The notes below the pieces were generated by a model. The model worked only from the letters and a program-made list of their open reading frames with translations, was not told the DNA's origin and ran no database searches. The position numbers were made by a program, and so were the translations under genes. From Mallotus nudiflorus (Eukaryota > Streptophyta > Magnoliopsida > Malpighiales > Euphorbiaceae), in the NCBI GenBank assembly GCA_947683625.1, contig CANTUR010000070.1, positions 930,001-994,000 of the forward strand: a stretch of DNA of 64,000 bases. The letters run 5' to 3'. This document shows positions 50,201 through 61,389 of the stretch, in pieces. How positions within the stretch are numbered: position 1 is the stretch's first letter; every line of letters begins with the position of its first letter.

Positions 50201-51570
50201 AAAAAGTTGAGTCGGTCACAATCACTCCAACAACTAGTGCAACATGATGGAGTTTGGTTCAAATATGGAAAAATCTACTTGAGTCCCACTTCAACCTTAA
50301 TCCAACAAATCATTAAAGATTGTCAGTCATTACTAACAGGTGGACATTTTAGATTTCACAAAAATCTTTCACGTATCAAACTCAGTTTTTAATGGCTTAA
50401 CATGCGTTGGGTAGTAAAGGAATTTCTACAATAATACCATACATGTCAGTGGTACAAAATTAATTGATTGAAACTAGCCAACTTACTTCAGTCATTGCCT
50501 ATTCCAAATTAGATGTGGATTGATGTGTTAATGGATTTTATCGAAGGATTGCCACTGTCAAATGGTTTTTTAATTATCATGGTAGTTGTTGATCGCTTAA
50601 TAAAATATGCCCATTTTATTGCATTAAAACACCCATACACTATTATTACGATGGCTAAAGCATTTATTACCAATATTGTTCACCTCCACGACATCCTAAC
50701 ATCTATTGTCAGTGATCGAGATAAGGTATTTATTAGTTCTTTTTGGTAAACACTATTCCAGTTACAGGGAACTAAGCTATGCATGAGTTCAAGTTACCAC
50801 CCCAGACTGACGACCAAACTAAGGTAGTGAACCACACTTTGGAACAATACTTGTGAAGTATTGTAAGTGACTAACCATGGAAGTGGTCCGAATAGATTCC
50901 CTAAGCTGAATTCAGCTACAATACATCCATCCATTCATCCATAAAAATAATGCCATTTGAAGTTGTTTATGGCATTCCACCACCACATTTACTAACTTAC
51001 ATTTCAGGTACCTCCCGCATTAAAGTTGTTGATAAGTACCTACGTGATCTTGACACCACTCTACGTGAACTTTGTCACAACCTTTCATTAGGCAGTCAAC
51101 GAATGAAATGTCAAGAAGATAAAAAATAATGGGAAGTCTCTTTTGATATTGGTAATTATATGTATCTTAAGCTCTAATAATATCGTGAAACTTCTATGGC
51201 CTTTCAAGCTTTAATGAAACTAGCCCCCCATTTTTATGGTTCTTATCAGATTATTGAAAAGTGGGTACAGTTGCATATTGGCTAGCTCTTCCACTAAGTT
51301 CTCAAATTCATAATGTGTTTCATGTTAGCATATTGTGTAAACATTTAGATCATGTACACTCTCCTATTTTAAGTCAGCCGCCACCAGTGTTTGATGATTC
51401 CATTATTCTTCCACAACCTAAAGTTGTACTTAATTGACGAGTCATTCAAAAAGGAAAATATTGTCCCAAGTTTGAAGTTTTAATCAAGTGGAAAGGCGCT
51501 CCAAAAGAATATGCAACTTGGGAAAATGAATAGCGCTTTACCAAGTCATATCCAGATTTTATCCTTGGGG
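47230..51570 (+). pseudogene. Reina-like gag-pol, heavily broken
   Basis: Gag starts near 47233. Its zinc finger near 48115 is reduced to CDEKFTPGLRC after a stop. The protease reads LIDRGNTHNFID near 48350, with the DSG core changed to DRG. The reverse transcriptase starts at about 48951 and keeps DYRALNHITVKDKYPIP and SKLDFKAGYHQI. Its active site reads VFFDNILV (49347-49370), so the second catalytic Asp is Asn (AAC at 49359-49361). Integrase follows at about 50510-50750 (VVDRLIKYAHF, VSDRDKVF). A chromodomain-like tail, VLIKWKGAPKEYATWENE, ends it near 51530. Stops occur throughout. Confidence 0.85.
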
Positions 51571-51595
51571 ACAATAACCCTTAAGGAAGGAGGAA

Positions 51596-51896
51596 TAATA
51601 TGTGGCCTTGCTTACTCTTAGCAAGACTTAGTTAGTAGTTTATTACAAGTTGTTCCATTTAATAAGCTAGTCAGAACTAGTCTTAAGCATGTTTTCTTTT
51701 ATTGTTTTAGTGCATATGTGCCAGGTGAACTAGCCTTAGTCTTTTCCTAGTTTATAGCTTTGGTTGTTAAATTTCTAGCTTTAAGACTATTATAAATAGA
51801 AAATCTTGAGTTCAATAAAGGATAACAAGCATTACAAATATCATTATTTGTCTTATTGTCTCTTCTAACTTTTCCACTTACAATGCAGTTCTAACA
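51596..51896 (+). repeat. 3' LTR of the Reina-like element
   Basis: It has the same length as the 5' LTR, with roughly one difference in ten bases by eye. Its first two bases are TA in place of TG. Confidence 0.88.
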
Positions 51897-51901
51897 GTCT
51901 G

Positions 51902-52429
51902 ATTGAGTTATTTGTAAAATTGCACTTTTGTTGCAGACATAAAGCGATGGTGATGGCAATGGTCGATGGTGGTGGTCCTTGATTAGTGATATAAGAAACA
52001 AGGAAAGGGTGTTTTAGGGTGGGAAGTAGTTGGCACATATTAAGGGTAATTTTATCATTTCATTTAATTGTGATATGTGACAAATGAGTTGACGACTTAT
52101 TAAGGAGAAGGTGGAGCCCATTTGACCATAATAAATACACAATCAGCATAAAATTGATCGAAAATATTAATTTATTATCAATTTTTAAACACTATATTGC
52201 TAAAAAAAATCAAACACTTAAATAGAAAAAATTTAAAAGTTTGGATGTTATTTTTGCAATTATTTTACTTGAAATAACAAATTAAATTATTTAATTTGAT
52301 TAGTTGTAAAATTGATAATAATTAATTATAATAAGTTAATATCTTATGGTATACATCGATTAAAAATTTGAATTTATATAATTTTTACATAATTTTTCAA
52401 GGTAATTTTTATTTATGGTACTCAGATTT
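51902..52429. other. Intergenic, nothing recognised
   Basis: A GGTGATGGC/GGTGGTGG patch lies near 51950-51990. No convincing frame or element was seen. Confidence 0.4.
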
Positions 52430-52660
52430 TCGTCTTTATATAATCGTGGTATCCAACTTTCAAATTGTAATATAAAATCTTTCCATTTTTAGTTAATTAT
52501 CAATAAAGTGTCCAAATCGAATTTCCAACCGATGAGGATAACGTGATGATGATGTGTAGATTGTTGTGAACTAGAAAATACCATGTTAATCTAATAAATT
52601 GTGACATATCAAAATTTTTTGTGATATGGCGCCACATGTTTTCAGTCAAATGCTATGCCA
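52430..52660 (+). repeat. Dispersed repeat family, copy B
   Basis: It shares AATAAAGTGTCCAAAT, TCTAATAAATTGTGACAT and GGCGCCACAT with copy C in reverse, and part of these with copy A. Confidence 0.5.
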
Positions 52661-53077
52661 TCTCTCTCTCCTCCCTCAATTTACTATTTGATTTTAAATT
52701 TTTGAATTAAATTTATTTTTCAGTTTTTCCTTTAGTTTCCCACTTTCCAAACATCATTTTTTTTCTCAATTAAAAAATTATTGCCCTTTAACTTCATCTT
52801 CGTCTTTAAAAAAAAAAAAACGATAGCGTTTTTGCCCCTAACGTTTTCACGGAAACTCTTATAAGCCCTCATCTAGCTTTCCATGCCCCTCTCTTATCGG
52901 GGACTTTATAAGTTGTTAAGTCTCGGTTAAGTTGAAGCTGACATGGCAAATAGGGTCCCACCACAATTGATAGATAACGGCCGATAACAATTAAATAGTG
53001 TTGTTCTTCTTCTTCGTCGTGATGCATCTTCTTCTTCTTCCTCTTCTAAAGCTGCTGCTTCTTCTTCTTCTTCTTAA

Positions 53078-53449
53078 GCTTTGGATCGCGTTCCCGAAAT
53101 ATAGAGGATCCAATTTCTGGTTCAATCTTGGCCGACTATTCACCGCCATTCTAAACGTCGTCATTTTGCTCGGGTTTAGCTTCCTTGCTCGAGTCACTGC
53201 TCTCCACAGCAGCGCGCACAATGCTTGAAATGATGATATCTCTGCAGTGGTCACTGCTGCGGTGTCCATTTCTTGCGGTTTTGAAATCGCGTTCTTGAAT
53301 AAAGTATCAAGAATGGAGGACATCGCCTTCCCATTATTGCTGCTGATGTAGAGGTAAGGATCATTATTTTGCTTACCCATGATTTCGACATAATTATCGA
53401 TCCATTTCTTGTTATTAGCTTTCTCTTTTAACTTCAAGATTGATTCTTA
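53078..53449 (-). pseudogene. BAHD acyltransferase fragment
   Basis: BAHD enzymes transfer acyl groups from CoA to alcohols or amines in plant secondary metabolism. On the minus strand, ESILKLKEKANN (53449-53412) is followed after an insert by ISSFQALCALLWRAVTRARK and, further on, FRMAVNSRPRL and LDPLYFGNAIQS (core 53239-53078). This matches the mid-protein region after the HXXXD site. In intact family members these blocks lie close together, but here about 170 bases of unrelated sequence separate them in an open frame. After the core the frame turns into a low-complexity Arg/Ser run made by CTT repeats. The HXXXD and DFGWG motifs are absent, so it cannot be a working enzyme. Confidence 0.75.
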
Positions 53450-53479
53450 CCTCTACATCAGCAGCAGAAATCCCATTTT

Positions 53480-55080
53480 CTGAAATTCTATGGAATTGAC
53501 TTTCATTGTTGGCTTATATCTGTTTATAATTGGAGCGACGAACCTATTCATAACCAAGCTCAACAACGACAACAACAGAAATCTAATATTAAATCCTCTT
53601 CTTTTGCCTCAACTTCTTCTCAGCAACAACAATCTCTGGGAACCAAATCTCCTAGAACTTATCGAAATTCCAAGTGGTTTTCGCGTAGTAGGCGTAACTA
53701 TACATCCAAACAACGGTTTGTAGTCTTCTGGGGCGGATGCCTCTGCGTCTGTAGTGTCTTTTGTTAATTCTGAACTAGAAACCTTTTTAATTTTTGAGGT
53801 CGGTTCATGGAATAAGAAGCTTGAAGATAACGATAAGGATGATGAAGGGCAACTAAGGATCAATAATCAGCGTCAAGAGGATGAGGTAATACGATGAGTC
53901 ATGAGGAGTCGTTGATTTGGAACTTTTGTTTAATTCTCTTTCTGGAACAAAGCCTAGAAGATCATAAAATTTCCGCTATCACATAATGCACTAACAGAGA
54001 GGGGAAGAGATATAGAAAGAAAGAATAGTTTGGATGAATACATACCCTACAATGGCAGATCAGCTTCACTTGCAATTAGAACATCAAATATCAAGAAGCA
54101 TGAGAAAAAAGCACAGAAAAGGGAATAGTAAGCACCTCAATATAACCAAGGATAACATAATGCTCCAATAATAATGCGCATTAAGTATACATGTAATACA
54201 CACCACATGCTAGCAAAAATTAGAGGAGTTCTAGCTGATAAATTATCAGAAATGATGTGAGACACAATTTATAGTACTACTACGTACAAAGACAACTGAA
54301 TTACGAAGGCATTTTTTTGTATACTGCATAAAAAAATTCTATACATTCCTTTGAACTCTAGGAAGTAATGAAAACCAAAGGAACTTTTCTTAATCTTGAA
54401 ACTGATGGAAAACTGAACGTAATAAAAGGAGTGTTATTAAATTTTTTTGAGGGTGTTTTGGAGGTAGCATAATTAGGAAAAAGAAAAGTGATATTGCATA
54501 CAGGAAACAACTCATTTTTATGCATCTCAAATTCAGACAGGTGTGATTTCCATTTGTACTCTAATAAAAACAAATGCTGTTAATTTATCATTATATTCAT
54601 CATCACCAATGTCATCGCATAATTCTGATGTGGCTTTCCTTGCAGACTACAGCGTCAATGTTAGCATGCACCCTTCACTACTAAGAGTGTCTTGTACAGT
54701 ATCAAGACATTCCTATTAAATCACACTTTGTATTTGAAATATCTGGGATTTTTCACAATGTTTTCTTAGATATTTGATTATAGTCAGCAATAATTTCACT
54801 GAAATTTCGTTATAAAAAGTAATATTTATCAGAATAGGATGTTAAACATTCCCATGAAGAATTCAAACCAATAGCTGTTTTCAATCGCATCCTTAAATAT
54901 TTTGACTTTTCTTTCATCAAGTTCAAGTGAACATATTGTGCCTTCTTCCACATTTCTAGTTTGCTCTGTGCTGCGTTTCTCAAAAAAAAAATATGGGTTG
55001 AGTTGTGATGGCAGTGGTGAGAAGTAGCTGATATCATAGACTGTTTGTTATAGGAGAGGGAATTTGTTTTTTCTTAGATT
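53480..55080. other. Interior of the Pack-MULE-like element, unrecognised
   Basis: A minus-strand frame at 53863-53609 reads EDYKPLFGCIVTPTTRKPLG and may be a second captured fragment, but I cannot name it. The remainder to 55080 shows no clear coding sequence. Confidence 0.3.
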
Positions 55081-55310
55081 TTTTTAATCTTTTTATCTTA
55101 CTTTTAGAAAGTTATTTTCTTTTAGTGGGACTCATTAACGCCACATCATTCATCTATAAACGGTGGCAAACTTCTGTTAGAATCAAAATAGATAGAGGGG
55201 CTTACATAGGTTGCTTTTCAAAAAGTTGTGCTTGTTTGAGCCAAAAAAAAACGATGAGGCTTATAAGAGCTTCGGTGAAAATATTAGGGGCAAAAATGCA
55301 CAGTTTCCCT

Positions 55311-56361
55311 CAAACCAATGTCACCCTCCAACAAAACAACAACACACCAAGAAACATTAAAACCCAGTAAAAATTACATCTTTGAGCAGCTAAACTTGCA
55401 AAAGCACAAGAAAAGGCCAAAAACAAGAAGAAAGACTCCAACTTTAACAGGCAAAACTTCATCACCAAAATGACCAAAACTCAGCTCAATATAAAAAGAA
55501 GTAGAAGAAATGTAAGGGAAAACAAAACATCAACCATGTTCTGAGCAGAGAAAAGGTCATCAAGAGGACTAATGGATGTCATAGCAGCACCAAGTTTAGA
55601 GCAAAAAGGAGAAGACTGAAGCACTTGCTCCTGCTAGTGATACACACTGGAAACGGACACATTTCGGCAAAAATCCATAGCCAAAATGAAAACTAAAGAA
55701 AACCCAAGAACCCAGTAAGGGAAAGATTGTGAGAGAACTAAGGATTAAAAAAGCAAAGAGAAAGTGATCAACAACAATGGAAAAATAATCAATTATTTTT
55801 GTTGTTTCAAAAAAAAAAAATCAACTTCTTGCTCAGAAAGGCTGCCATTAAAACAAACACCACCAAACAACAACACCATTAGCACAAAATTGTAGCCACC
55901 ACCACCATCATCGTTGATGTCGCCACCACCAAACAACAATAACAACATGAGGTCTATTGAAATTTTAGATGAGAAATGTTTAGATCTAATTGAAATTTCT
56001 GTCTCCGCTTTCATTAAGGACAAATAGTGGATGGGATCTATGAGGAACAACAATGGTGGCATCGTCCATAAGAGAGACTTTTGTCGAGGTCTGGTTGGTA
56101 GTCTCTGGTCAGTGAGGACTGATCTTGGAAAGCTATTGACTCTGTCATGTTGTTCTTGTTGAGAGAAATTTGGTTGGATTTCGGCTTTGGTCATGAAATG
56201 AGTGGTTTTGGATTTTTCAAGGTTCGTTTTTGTTTTGCTTTTGAGTTAGTAAAAAATTCAAAAAATTTTTTATTTCAAAAATCGTAGATAGAAGTCAAAA
56301 TAGCTATTGTGGCCACTAAATTGGAAGAATAGTAATAATATTGCTTAAGTTATTTTTACTA
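55311..56361. other. Intergenic, no recognised gene
   Basis: A 133-codon minus-strand frame (56194-55793) has a Gly/Asp-rich patch from GGT-type repeats. It matches nothing I know, and I do not call it a gene. Confidence 0.35.
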
Positions 56362-56366
56362 CCATT

Positions 56367-56687
56367 TGTTGTGAAATAAAGATTGAATTACTTATTTTGT
56401 TATAGAACTAAACTTGAATTTAGTAGTATTTAACTAGAAGAAAAATATTTTATAGTAGAATGATTTTGAGAGAATTTAGAAAGAGTTTGGAGAGAATTTA
56501 GAGAACTATAATATTGAAAGAATTTGGAGAGTAATCTATCTTTTCTTCTTCTTAATCTTAACCTTCTCATTAATGAATTTCAATCCCTTTATATAGAGAT
56601 TTTATTTTCACTATTTGAGTACTATTCTCTCACAAGCAATATATTGTTCATTCACAAGCAATATATTGTTCATTCACATTCATAATA
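56367..56687 (-). repeat. 3' LTR of the young copia element
   Basis: In element sense it starts TATTATGAATG and ends TTTCACAACA. It contains a tandem pair of AACAATATATTGCTTGTGA-like units. Confidence 0.95.
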
Positions 56688-56827
56688 CTCCCCCTTGAAT
56701 AACAATATTTTGCAACTGCCTCGTTAAAACCTTGCTAAATAAAACCCAGTGGGAAAAACTTTAGCTTAAGGAAAAAGAGTACAGTGCATGATATTCTCCC
56801 CCTCAAGTTGATATGTATAATCTTCCT

Positions 56828-59800
56828 TCACATAGTATGTAGATGTCGCATTCCAATATCGTGAACGTGCTTTTTAAAGATTGCAGTTGGAAGTGCCTTT
56901 GTGAAAAGATCAGCTGAATTCTGGCTAGACTGAATATACTTGATATCTATATAATTGTCTTTTATTAGCTCTTGAGTGTATGAAAAGAATCTTGGAGGTA
57001 TATGTTTGGTTCTATCACTTTTGATATATCCTTCCCTTAACTGTGCAATGCATGCTGCATTATCTTCATATAAAATTGTTGGACTTTTGTTGACTGGAAA
57101 ACCACAAGATTCTTCAATATGATGTGTCATTGATCTAAGCCACGCACACTCTCTACTTGCTTCATGTAGTGCAATAATTTCAGAATGATTTGAGAAAGTA
57201 GTGACAAGCGTTTGTTTCTGGGAACGCCAAGAAATTGCAGTTCCATTATTTGTGAACACATAGCCTGTTTGAGATTTCGCTTTATGAGGATCAGATAAAT
57301 GTCCTGCATCTGCATAACCAATCAATTCTTGTTTTGAATTGTTAGAATAAAATAAACCCAAATCAACATTTCCTCGAAGGTATCGAAGTATATGTTTGAC
57401 CCCTTTCCAATGCCTTTTTGTTGGAGCTGAACTGAACCTCGCTAATAAATTAACTGCAAAAGAAATGTCAGGTCTAGTAAAATTAGCAAGATACATTAGA
57501 GCTCCAATGGCACTGAGATATGGAAATTCAGGACCAAGAATTTCTTCATTTTCTTCACAGGGTCGAAATGGATCAGTTTCAATATTGAGTGATCTAACGA
57601 CCATTGGAGTACTTAAAGGATTTGCTTTATCCATATTAAAGCGTTTCAAGATCTTTTCTGTGTAATTTGATTGATGCACAAATATCCCATTGTGCATTTG
57701 CTCAATTTGTAAACCAAGGCAATACTTGGTTTTTCCAAGATCTTTCATTTCAAATTCTTCCTTTAAGTATACTGTTGCTTCATGGATCTCATTTTCTGTT
57801 CCAATGATATTCAAATCATCAACATATACAGCTATAATCACAAATCCAGATATTGTTTTCTTAATAAAAATGCATGGGCAAATAATATTACTCACATATC
57901 CTTTATTAATCAAATAATCGCTTAAACGATTATACCACATGCGCCCAGACTGTTTTAACCCATATAAAGATCTCTGGAGCTTGATCGAATACATTTCTTT
58001 GGGTTTTGTACTTAATGCTTCAGGCATTTTAAATCCTTCAGGGATTTTCATATAAATGTCACTATCAAGTGATCCATACAAATAAGCAGTCACAACATCC
58101 ATAAGACGCATTTCTAATTTCTTAGAAACTACTAGGCTAATCAGATACCTGAACGTAATTGCATCCATAACAGGAGAATACGTTTCATCATAATCAATTC
58201 CTGGCCTTTGTGAAAAACCTTGAGCTACAAGTCTAGCTTTGTACCTTATTATTTCATTTTTCTCATTTCTCTTTCGTACAAAGACCCACTTGTATCCTAC
58301 AGGTTTCACATTTTTAGGCATAGGAATAATTGGCCCAAAAACATTTCGTTTGTTTAGTGAGTCCAATTCAGCCTGCATAGCATCTTTCCATTTTATCCAA
58401 TCATGCCTATTTTGACATTCCATGACTGATTTTGGTTCAGGATCATCTTTGTCATTTATGATTTCACATGCAACAGTATATGACAATGTTTCATGACTTT
58501 CTTTATTTTCTATTTCTTCAGGGATATTTTCTTCGCTATCAATATGATTATCTACTCCCTTTCTCTTTCGAGGATTTTTATCCTTAGAACCAATTGGTCT
58601 TCCACGCTTCTGGTGTGTTTTAGACTCATGAGTGTCTTTATTCTCAGATTTTATTTCTGGAATTTCAATACGAGCAGGAGCATTGGCTGCTGGTATATAT
58701 GATTTAGTCACTCTTTTTGTATCAGTAAATGCATCTGGCAATTGATTTGCAATTGCTTGTAAGTGCACAATCTTTTGCACTTCTAATTCACATTGTTTTG
58801 TGTGAGGATCCAGATGCAATAATGATGGTTCATTCCATGAAATATCCCTTTTCACTTCTTTCTCCCATTTTCCTAATGTTGGGAAAATAACCTCATTAAA
58901 TTGGCAATCAGCAAAACGTGCTGTAAAAACATCACCAGTTAGAGGTTCAAGATATCTAATAATCGAGGGTGTTTCAAACCCAACATAAATTCCCAATCTT
59001 TGTTGAGAACCCATTTTTGTGCGCTGAGGTGGCGCAATGGGTACATATACTGCACAACCAAAAATTTTGAGATGGGAAATATTTGGCTCTTGACCAAATG
59101 CCAATTGTAGTGGGGAGTATTTATGATATGCACTAGGTCTGATGCGAATTAATGAAGCAGCATGTAGGATTGCATGACCCCAAACTGAAATGGGAAGCTT
59201 TGTTCTCATTATTAATGGTCTAGCAATAAACTGAAGTCGTTTAATCAATGATTCAGCTAAACCATTTTGAGTATGTACATGGGCAACGGGATGCTCAACA
59301 ATGATCCCAATAGACATACAATAATCATTGAATGCTTGAGATGTAAATTCACCAGCATTATCAAGTCTTACCCTCTTGATTGTATAATCAGGGAATTGTG
59401 CTCGTAATTTAATAATTTCAGCAAGCAACCTTGCAAATGCAACATTACGAGTTGACAATAGACAAACATGTGACCATCTACTAGATGCATCAATTAATAC
59501 CATAAAATATCTGAATGGTCCACATGGTGGGTGAATTGGCCCACATATATCACCTTGAATTCTTTCAAGAAACATAGGTGATTCATTTTGAATTTTAGAT
59601 GGTGAAGGTCTCAAGATTAATTTTCCAAGAGAACAAGCTGTACATGGCATTTCATTTGATTGAGGAATTCTTTGCCCCTTCAAGGGATGCCCATGTGAAT
59701 TCTCAATTATCCTTCGCATCATTACTGATCCAGGATGACCTAATCTGTCATGCCATAAATTTATTATTGAAGGATCATAAGATTTTTCTTTTACTGCCAT

Positions 59801-60247
59801 ATTTGATTCAATTACATGTATATGCATGTAATGCAATCCAGTAGGGAGTTTTGGCAGTCTTTCCAATACTTGCATTTTTCCTGATTCATAGGAAACTATA
59901 TTTAAATATTTGTTACCATTTATAGTAATAGATTGGGTATCACACCCATTTCGATATATGTCATCAAAACTCAACAAATTTCTTGTTGATTTTGGTGAAA
60001 ACAAAGCTTCATCAATTATAAACTTTGTTCCATTTGGTAACATAAATTTAGCTTTGCCAATTCCTTCAATCAGATCTACAGGACCTGATATTGTTTTTAC
60101 AACTGCCTTTGTGGGCTTTATTTTAGAGAAATAATCTCTATTTTTCAAGATAGTATGTGTAGTACCACTATCTGGTATGCAGAGATCTCCAATATTGTCT
60201 TTATGTTGAGTACAATCCATATTAAACTTCAAAATAGATAAACACAA
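56828..60247 (-). CDS. Copia pol: protease, integrase, reverse transcriptase, RNase H
   Basis: The frame is open for 1139 codons from ATG at 60247. The protease has DSGTTHTIL with catalytic Asp at residue 26. The integrase zinc finger (LWHDRLGHP, CTACSLGK) is followed by a DDE core with QGDICGP, VRLDNAGEF and NGLAE. The reverse transcriptase starts near GYKWVFVRKRN and holds YGLKQSGRMW and the catalytic YVDD at residues 808-811. RNase H ends the protein with LYEDNAACI and FTKALP. All main catalytic residues that I can check are present. The product would copy and integrate the element. The frame differs from that of gag and begins after a 137-base gap. Confidence 0.93.
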   Translation of the reverse strand: MCLSILKFNMDCTQHKDNIGDLCIPDSGTTHTILKNRDYFSKIKPTKAVVKTISGPVDLIEGIGKAKFMLPNGTKFIIDEALFSPKSTRNLLSFDDIYRNGCDTQSITINGNKYLNIVSYESGKMQVLERLPKLPTGLHYMHIHVIESNMAVKEKSYDPSIINLWHDRLGHPGSVMMRRIIENSHGHPLKGQRIPQSNEMPCTACSLGKLILRPSPSKIQNESPMFLERIQGDICGPIHPPCGPFRYFMVLIDASSRWSHVCLLSTRNVAFARLLAEIIKLRAQFPDYTIKRVRLDNAGEFTSQAFNDYCMSIGIIVEHPVAHVHTQNGLAESLIKRLQFIARPLIMRTKLPISVWGHAILHAASLIRIRPSAYHKYSPLQLAFGQEPNISHLKIFGCAVYVPIAPPQRTKMGSQQRLGIYVGFETPSIIRYLEPLTGDVFTARFADCQFNEVIFPTLGKWEKEVKRDISWNEPSLLHLDPHTKQCELEVQKIVHLQAIANQLPDAFTDTKRVTKSYIPAANAPARIEIPEIKSENKDTHESKTHQKRGRPIGSKDKNPRKRKGVDNHIDSEENIPEEIENKESHETLSYTVACEIINDKDDPEPKSVMECQNRHDWIKWKDAMQAELDSLNKRNVFGPIIPMPKNVKPVGYKWVFVRKRNEKNEIIRYKARLVAQGFSQRPGIDYDETYSPVMDAITFRYLISLVVSKKLEMRLMDVVTAYLYGSLDSDIYMKIPEGFKMPEALSTKPKEMYSIKLQRSLYGLKQSGRMWYNRLSDYLINKGYVSNIICPCIFIKKTISGFVIIAVYVDDLNIIGTENEIHEATVYLKEEFEMKDLGKTKYCLGLQIEQMHNGIFVHQSNYTEKILKRFNMDKANPLSTPMVVRSLNIETDPFRPCEENEEILGPEFPYLSAIGALMYLANFTRPDISFAVNLLARFSSAPTKRHWKGVKHILRYLRGNVDLGLFYSNNSKQELIGYADAGHLSDPHKAKSQTGYVFTNNGTAISWRSQKQTLVTTFSNHSEIIALHEASRECAWLRSMTHHIEESCGFPVNKSPTILYEDNAACIAQLREGYIKSDRTKHIPPRFFSYTQELIKDNYIDIKYIQSSQNSADLFTKALPTAIFKKHVHDIGMRHLHTM

Positions 60248-60384
60248 AATTAATCAATTAAGGTAAAAACATAAAATAATTATAAAGTAGGACATTTTAT
60301 TTAATTTAAAAATAACATACATAACAATAACATATTCTTCAGAATCAAATAAGTAATAACAATATACTTAAAATTATAGATGTC

Positions 60385-61056
60385 TCAATTTCCATTGTCA
60401 GTAAAATCATCAGTAAAATCAGAAACATCTAAATGAGTTGTATCATTAACATGAGTATGATGCTCATTGAAGTTTATTTCCTTTTCTTTGCCTTTCAATG
60501 ATGCCTTATAAAGTTGGTAAAGATGTGGTGGTGTTCGACAAATTCGTGACCAGTGTCCTTTACTACCACATCTGAAACACACAGTTTCAGACTTATATTG
60601 AGGCCTTTCTTGAACACCACTGATGACTGATTTTAACTTCTTTTGAGGTTGAGTCTGAGTTTGTTGTGGAGTATTACTATATTTATTTCCATGACCATGG
60701 CCAAAGAATTGACCTCTTCCACGTCCACGACCTCTACCTCTCCCACGTCCACGGCTATTATAATTTTTATATCTGGAATAATTTGTAGCATTTGCTTCTG
60801 GAAATGCTATTGAGCCAGTGGGACGGGACTGATGATTTTTCATCAAGAGTTCATTATTTTTCTCAGCTACCAGTAGGCATGAAATTAGTTCAGAATATTT
60901 TTTAAATCTCTGCATCCTGTATTGTTGTTGCAGTGTAACATTTGATGCATGAAATGTGGAGTAAGTTTTCTCCAGCATATCCTCATCTGTGACTGTTTGT
61001 CCACAGAATTTTAATTGTGATACTATTCTGAACATTGCAAAATTATAGTCACTCAC
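60385..61056 (-). CDS. Copia gag, C-terminal part
   Basis: This continues the gag frame after an in-frame TAA. It includes YRMQRFKKYSELISCLLVAE, an Arg/Gly-rich stretch and a zinc knuckle CFRCGSKGHWSRIC that binds RNA in the particle. Its first codon at 61056 is GTG; the real start would be in the upstream part if there were no stop. It ends at 60385. Confidence 0.85.
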   Translation of the reverse strand: MSDYNFAMFRIVSQLKFCGQTVTDEDMLEKTYSTFHASNVTLQQQYRMQRFKKYSELISCLLVAEKNNELLMKNHQSRPTGSIAFPEANATNYSRYKNYNSRGRGRGRGRGRGRGQFFGHGHGNKYSNTPQQTQTQPQKKLKSVISGVQERPQYKSETVCFRCGSKGHWSRICRTPPHLYQLYKASLKGKEKEINFNEHHTHVNDTTHLDVSDFTDDFTDNGN

Positions 61057-61068
61057 TTTTTTGAAATC

Positions 61069-61389
61069 TTAAAAGCGTAAAGCTCTCCATTCATCAGTGA
61101 CTACTGGTAGTATTACATCTCTTTGATGATCATATCTGTCTTTTAGATCCTTCCAAAGAACACTTGGATCTTTGACAGTCAAATATTCACATTTTAATCC
61201 TTCATCAAGATGACGACGGAGAAAAATTATAGACTTGGCCTTATCTTGCAATGAGGTGTTATTATTTTCTTTTATGGTATCAATTAACCCCATTGATTGA
61301 AGATGCATTTCTACATCTAGAATCCAAGACATATAATTTTTTCCCGTGATGTCAAGAGCAACGAACTCAAGCTTTGCTAGATTTGTCAT
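61069..61389 (-). CDS. Copia gag, N-terminal part, ended by a premature stop
   Basis: ATG at 61389 starts a typical copia Gag: LEFVALDITGKNYMSWILD, EYLTVKDPSVLWKDLKDRYD and VVTDEWRALRF. A TAA at 61071-61069 ends it after 106 codons. The same frame continues at once as DFKKVSDYNFAMF, so one nonsense change splits a Gag of about 335 residues. Family members usually read through here with Gln or a similar residue, as I recall. Confidence 0.85.
   Translation of the reverse strand: MTNLAKLEFVALDITGKNYMSWILDVEMHLQSMGLIDTIKENNNTSLQDKAKSIIFLRRHLDEGLKCEYLTVKDPSVLWKDLKDRYDHQRDVILPVVTDEWRALRF

Larger units (their letters stand above)
46905..51896 (+). mobile_element. Decayed Reina-like chromovirus (Ty3/gypsy)
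   Basis: Two 301-bp LTRs (46905-47205 and 51596-51896) bound a 4,992-bp element. Flanking sites GTCTA (46900-46904) and GTCTG (51897-51901) are the remains of a target-site duplication. A primer-site-like TGGTACCAGAGA lies at 47208-47219 and a purine tract AAGGAAGGAGGAA at 51583-51595. The short LTRs, the total size and a chromodomain-like tail fit the Reina clade. LTR divergence and many stops show an old copy. Confidence 0.88.
52820..55310. mobile_element. Pack-MULE-like element with captured gene fragments
   Basis: The two ends are inverted copies. TTTTTGCCCCTAACG and ACTCTTATAAGCC on the left match, in reverse, TTTTTGCCCCTAATA and GCTCTTATAAGCC on the right. A further GGGTCCCAC/GAGTCCCAC match extends the repeat to about 150-200 bases. 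The 2.5-kb interior has no transposase but contains a BAHD acyltransferase fragment. That is the plan of a Pack-MULE, a non-autonomous Mutator-like element carrying host gene pieces. Exact ends and a 9-bp target duplication were not found. Confidence 0.6.

Noticed and set aside
52998..53228. A 76-codon Leu-rich plus-strand frame that looks like a membrane segment
   Set aside because: It is the antisense of the BAHD fragment and of a CTT repeat.
55793..56194. A 133-codon minus-strand frame
   Set aside because: No family signature. Its Gly/Asp run comes from simple GGT-type repeats, and codon use gives no support.
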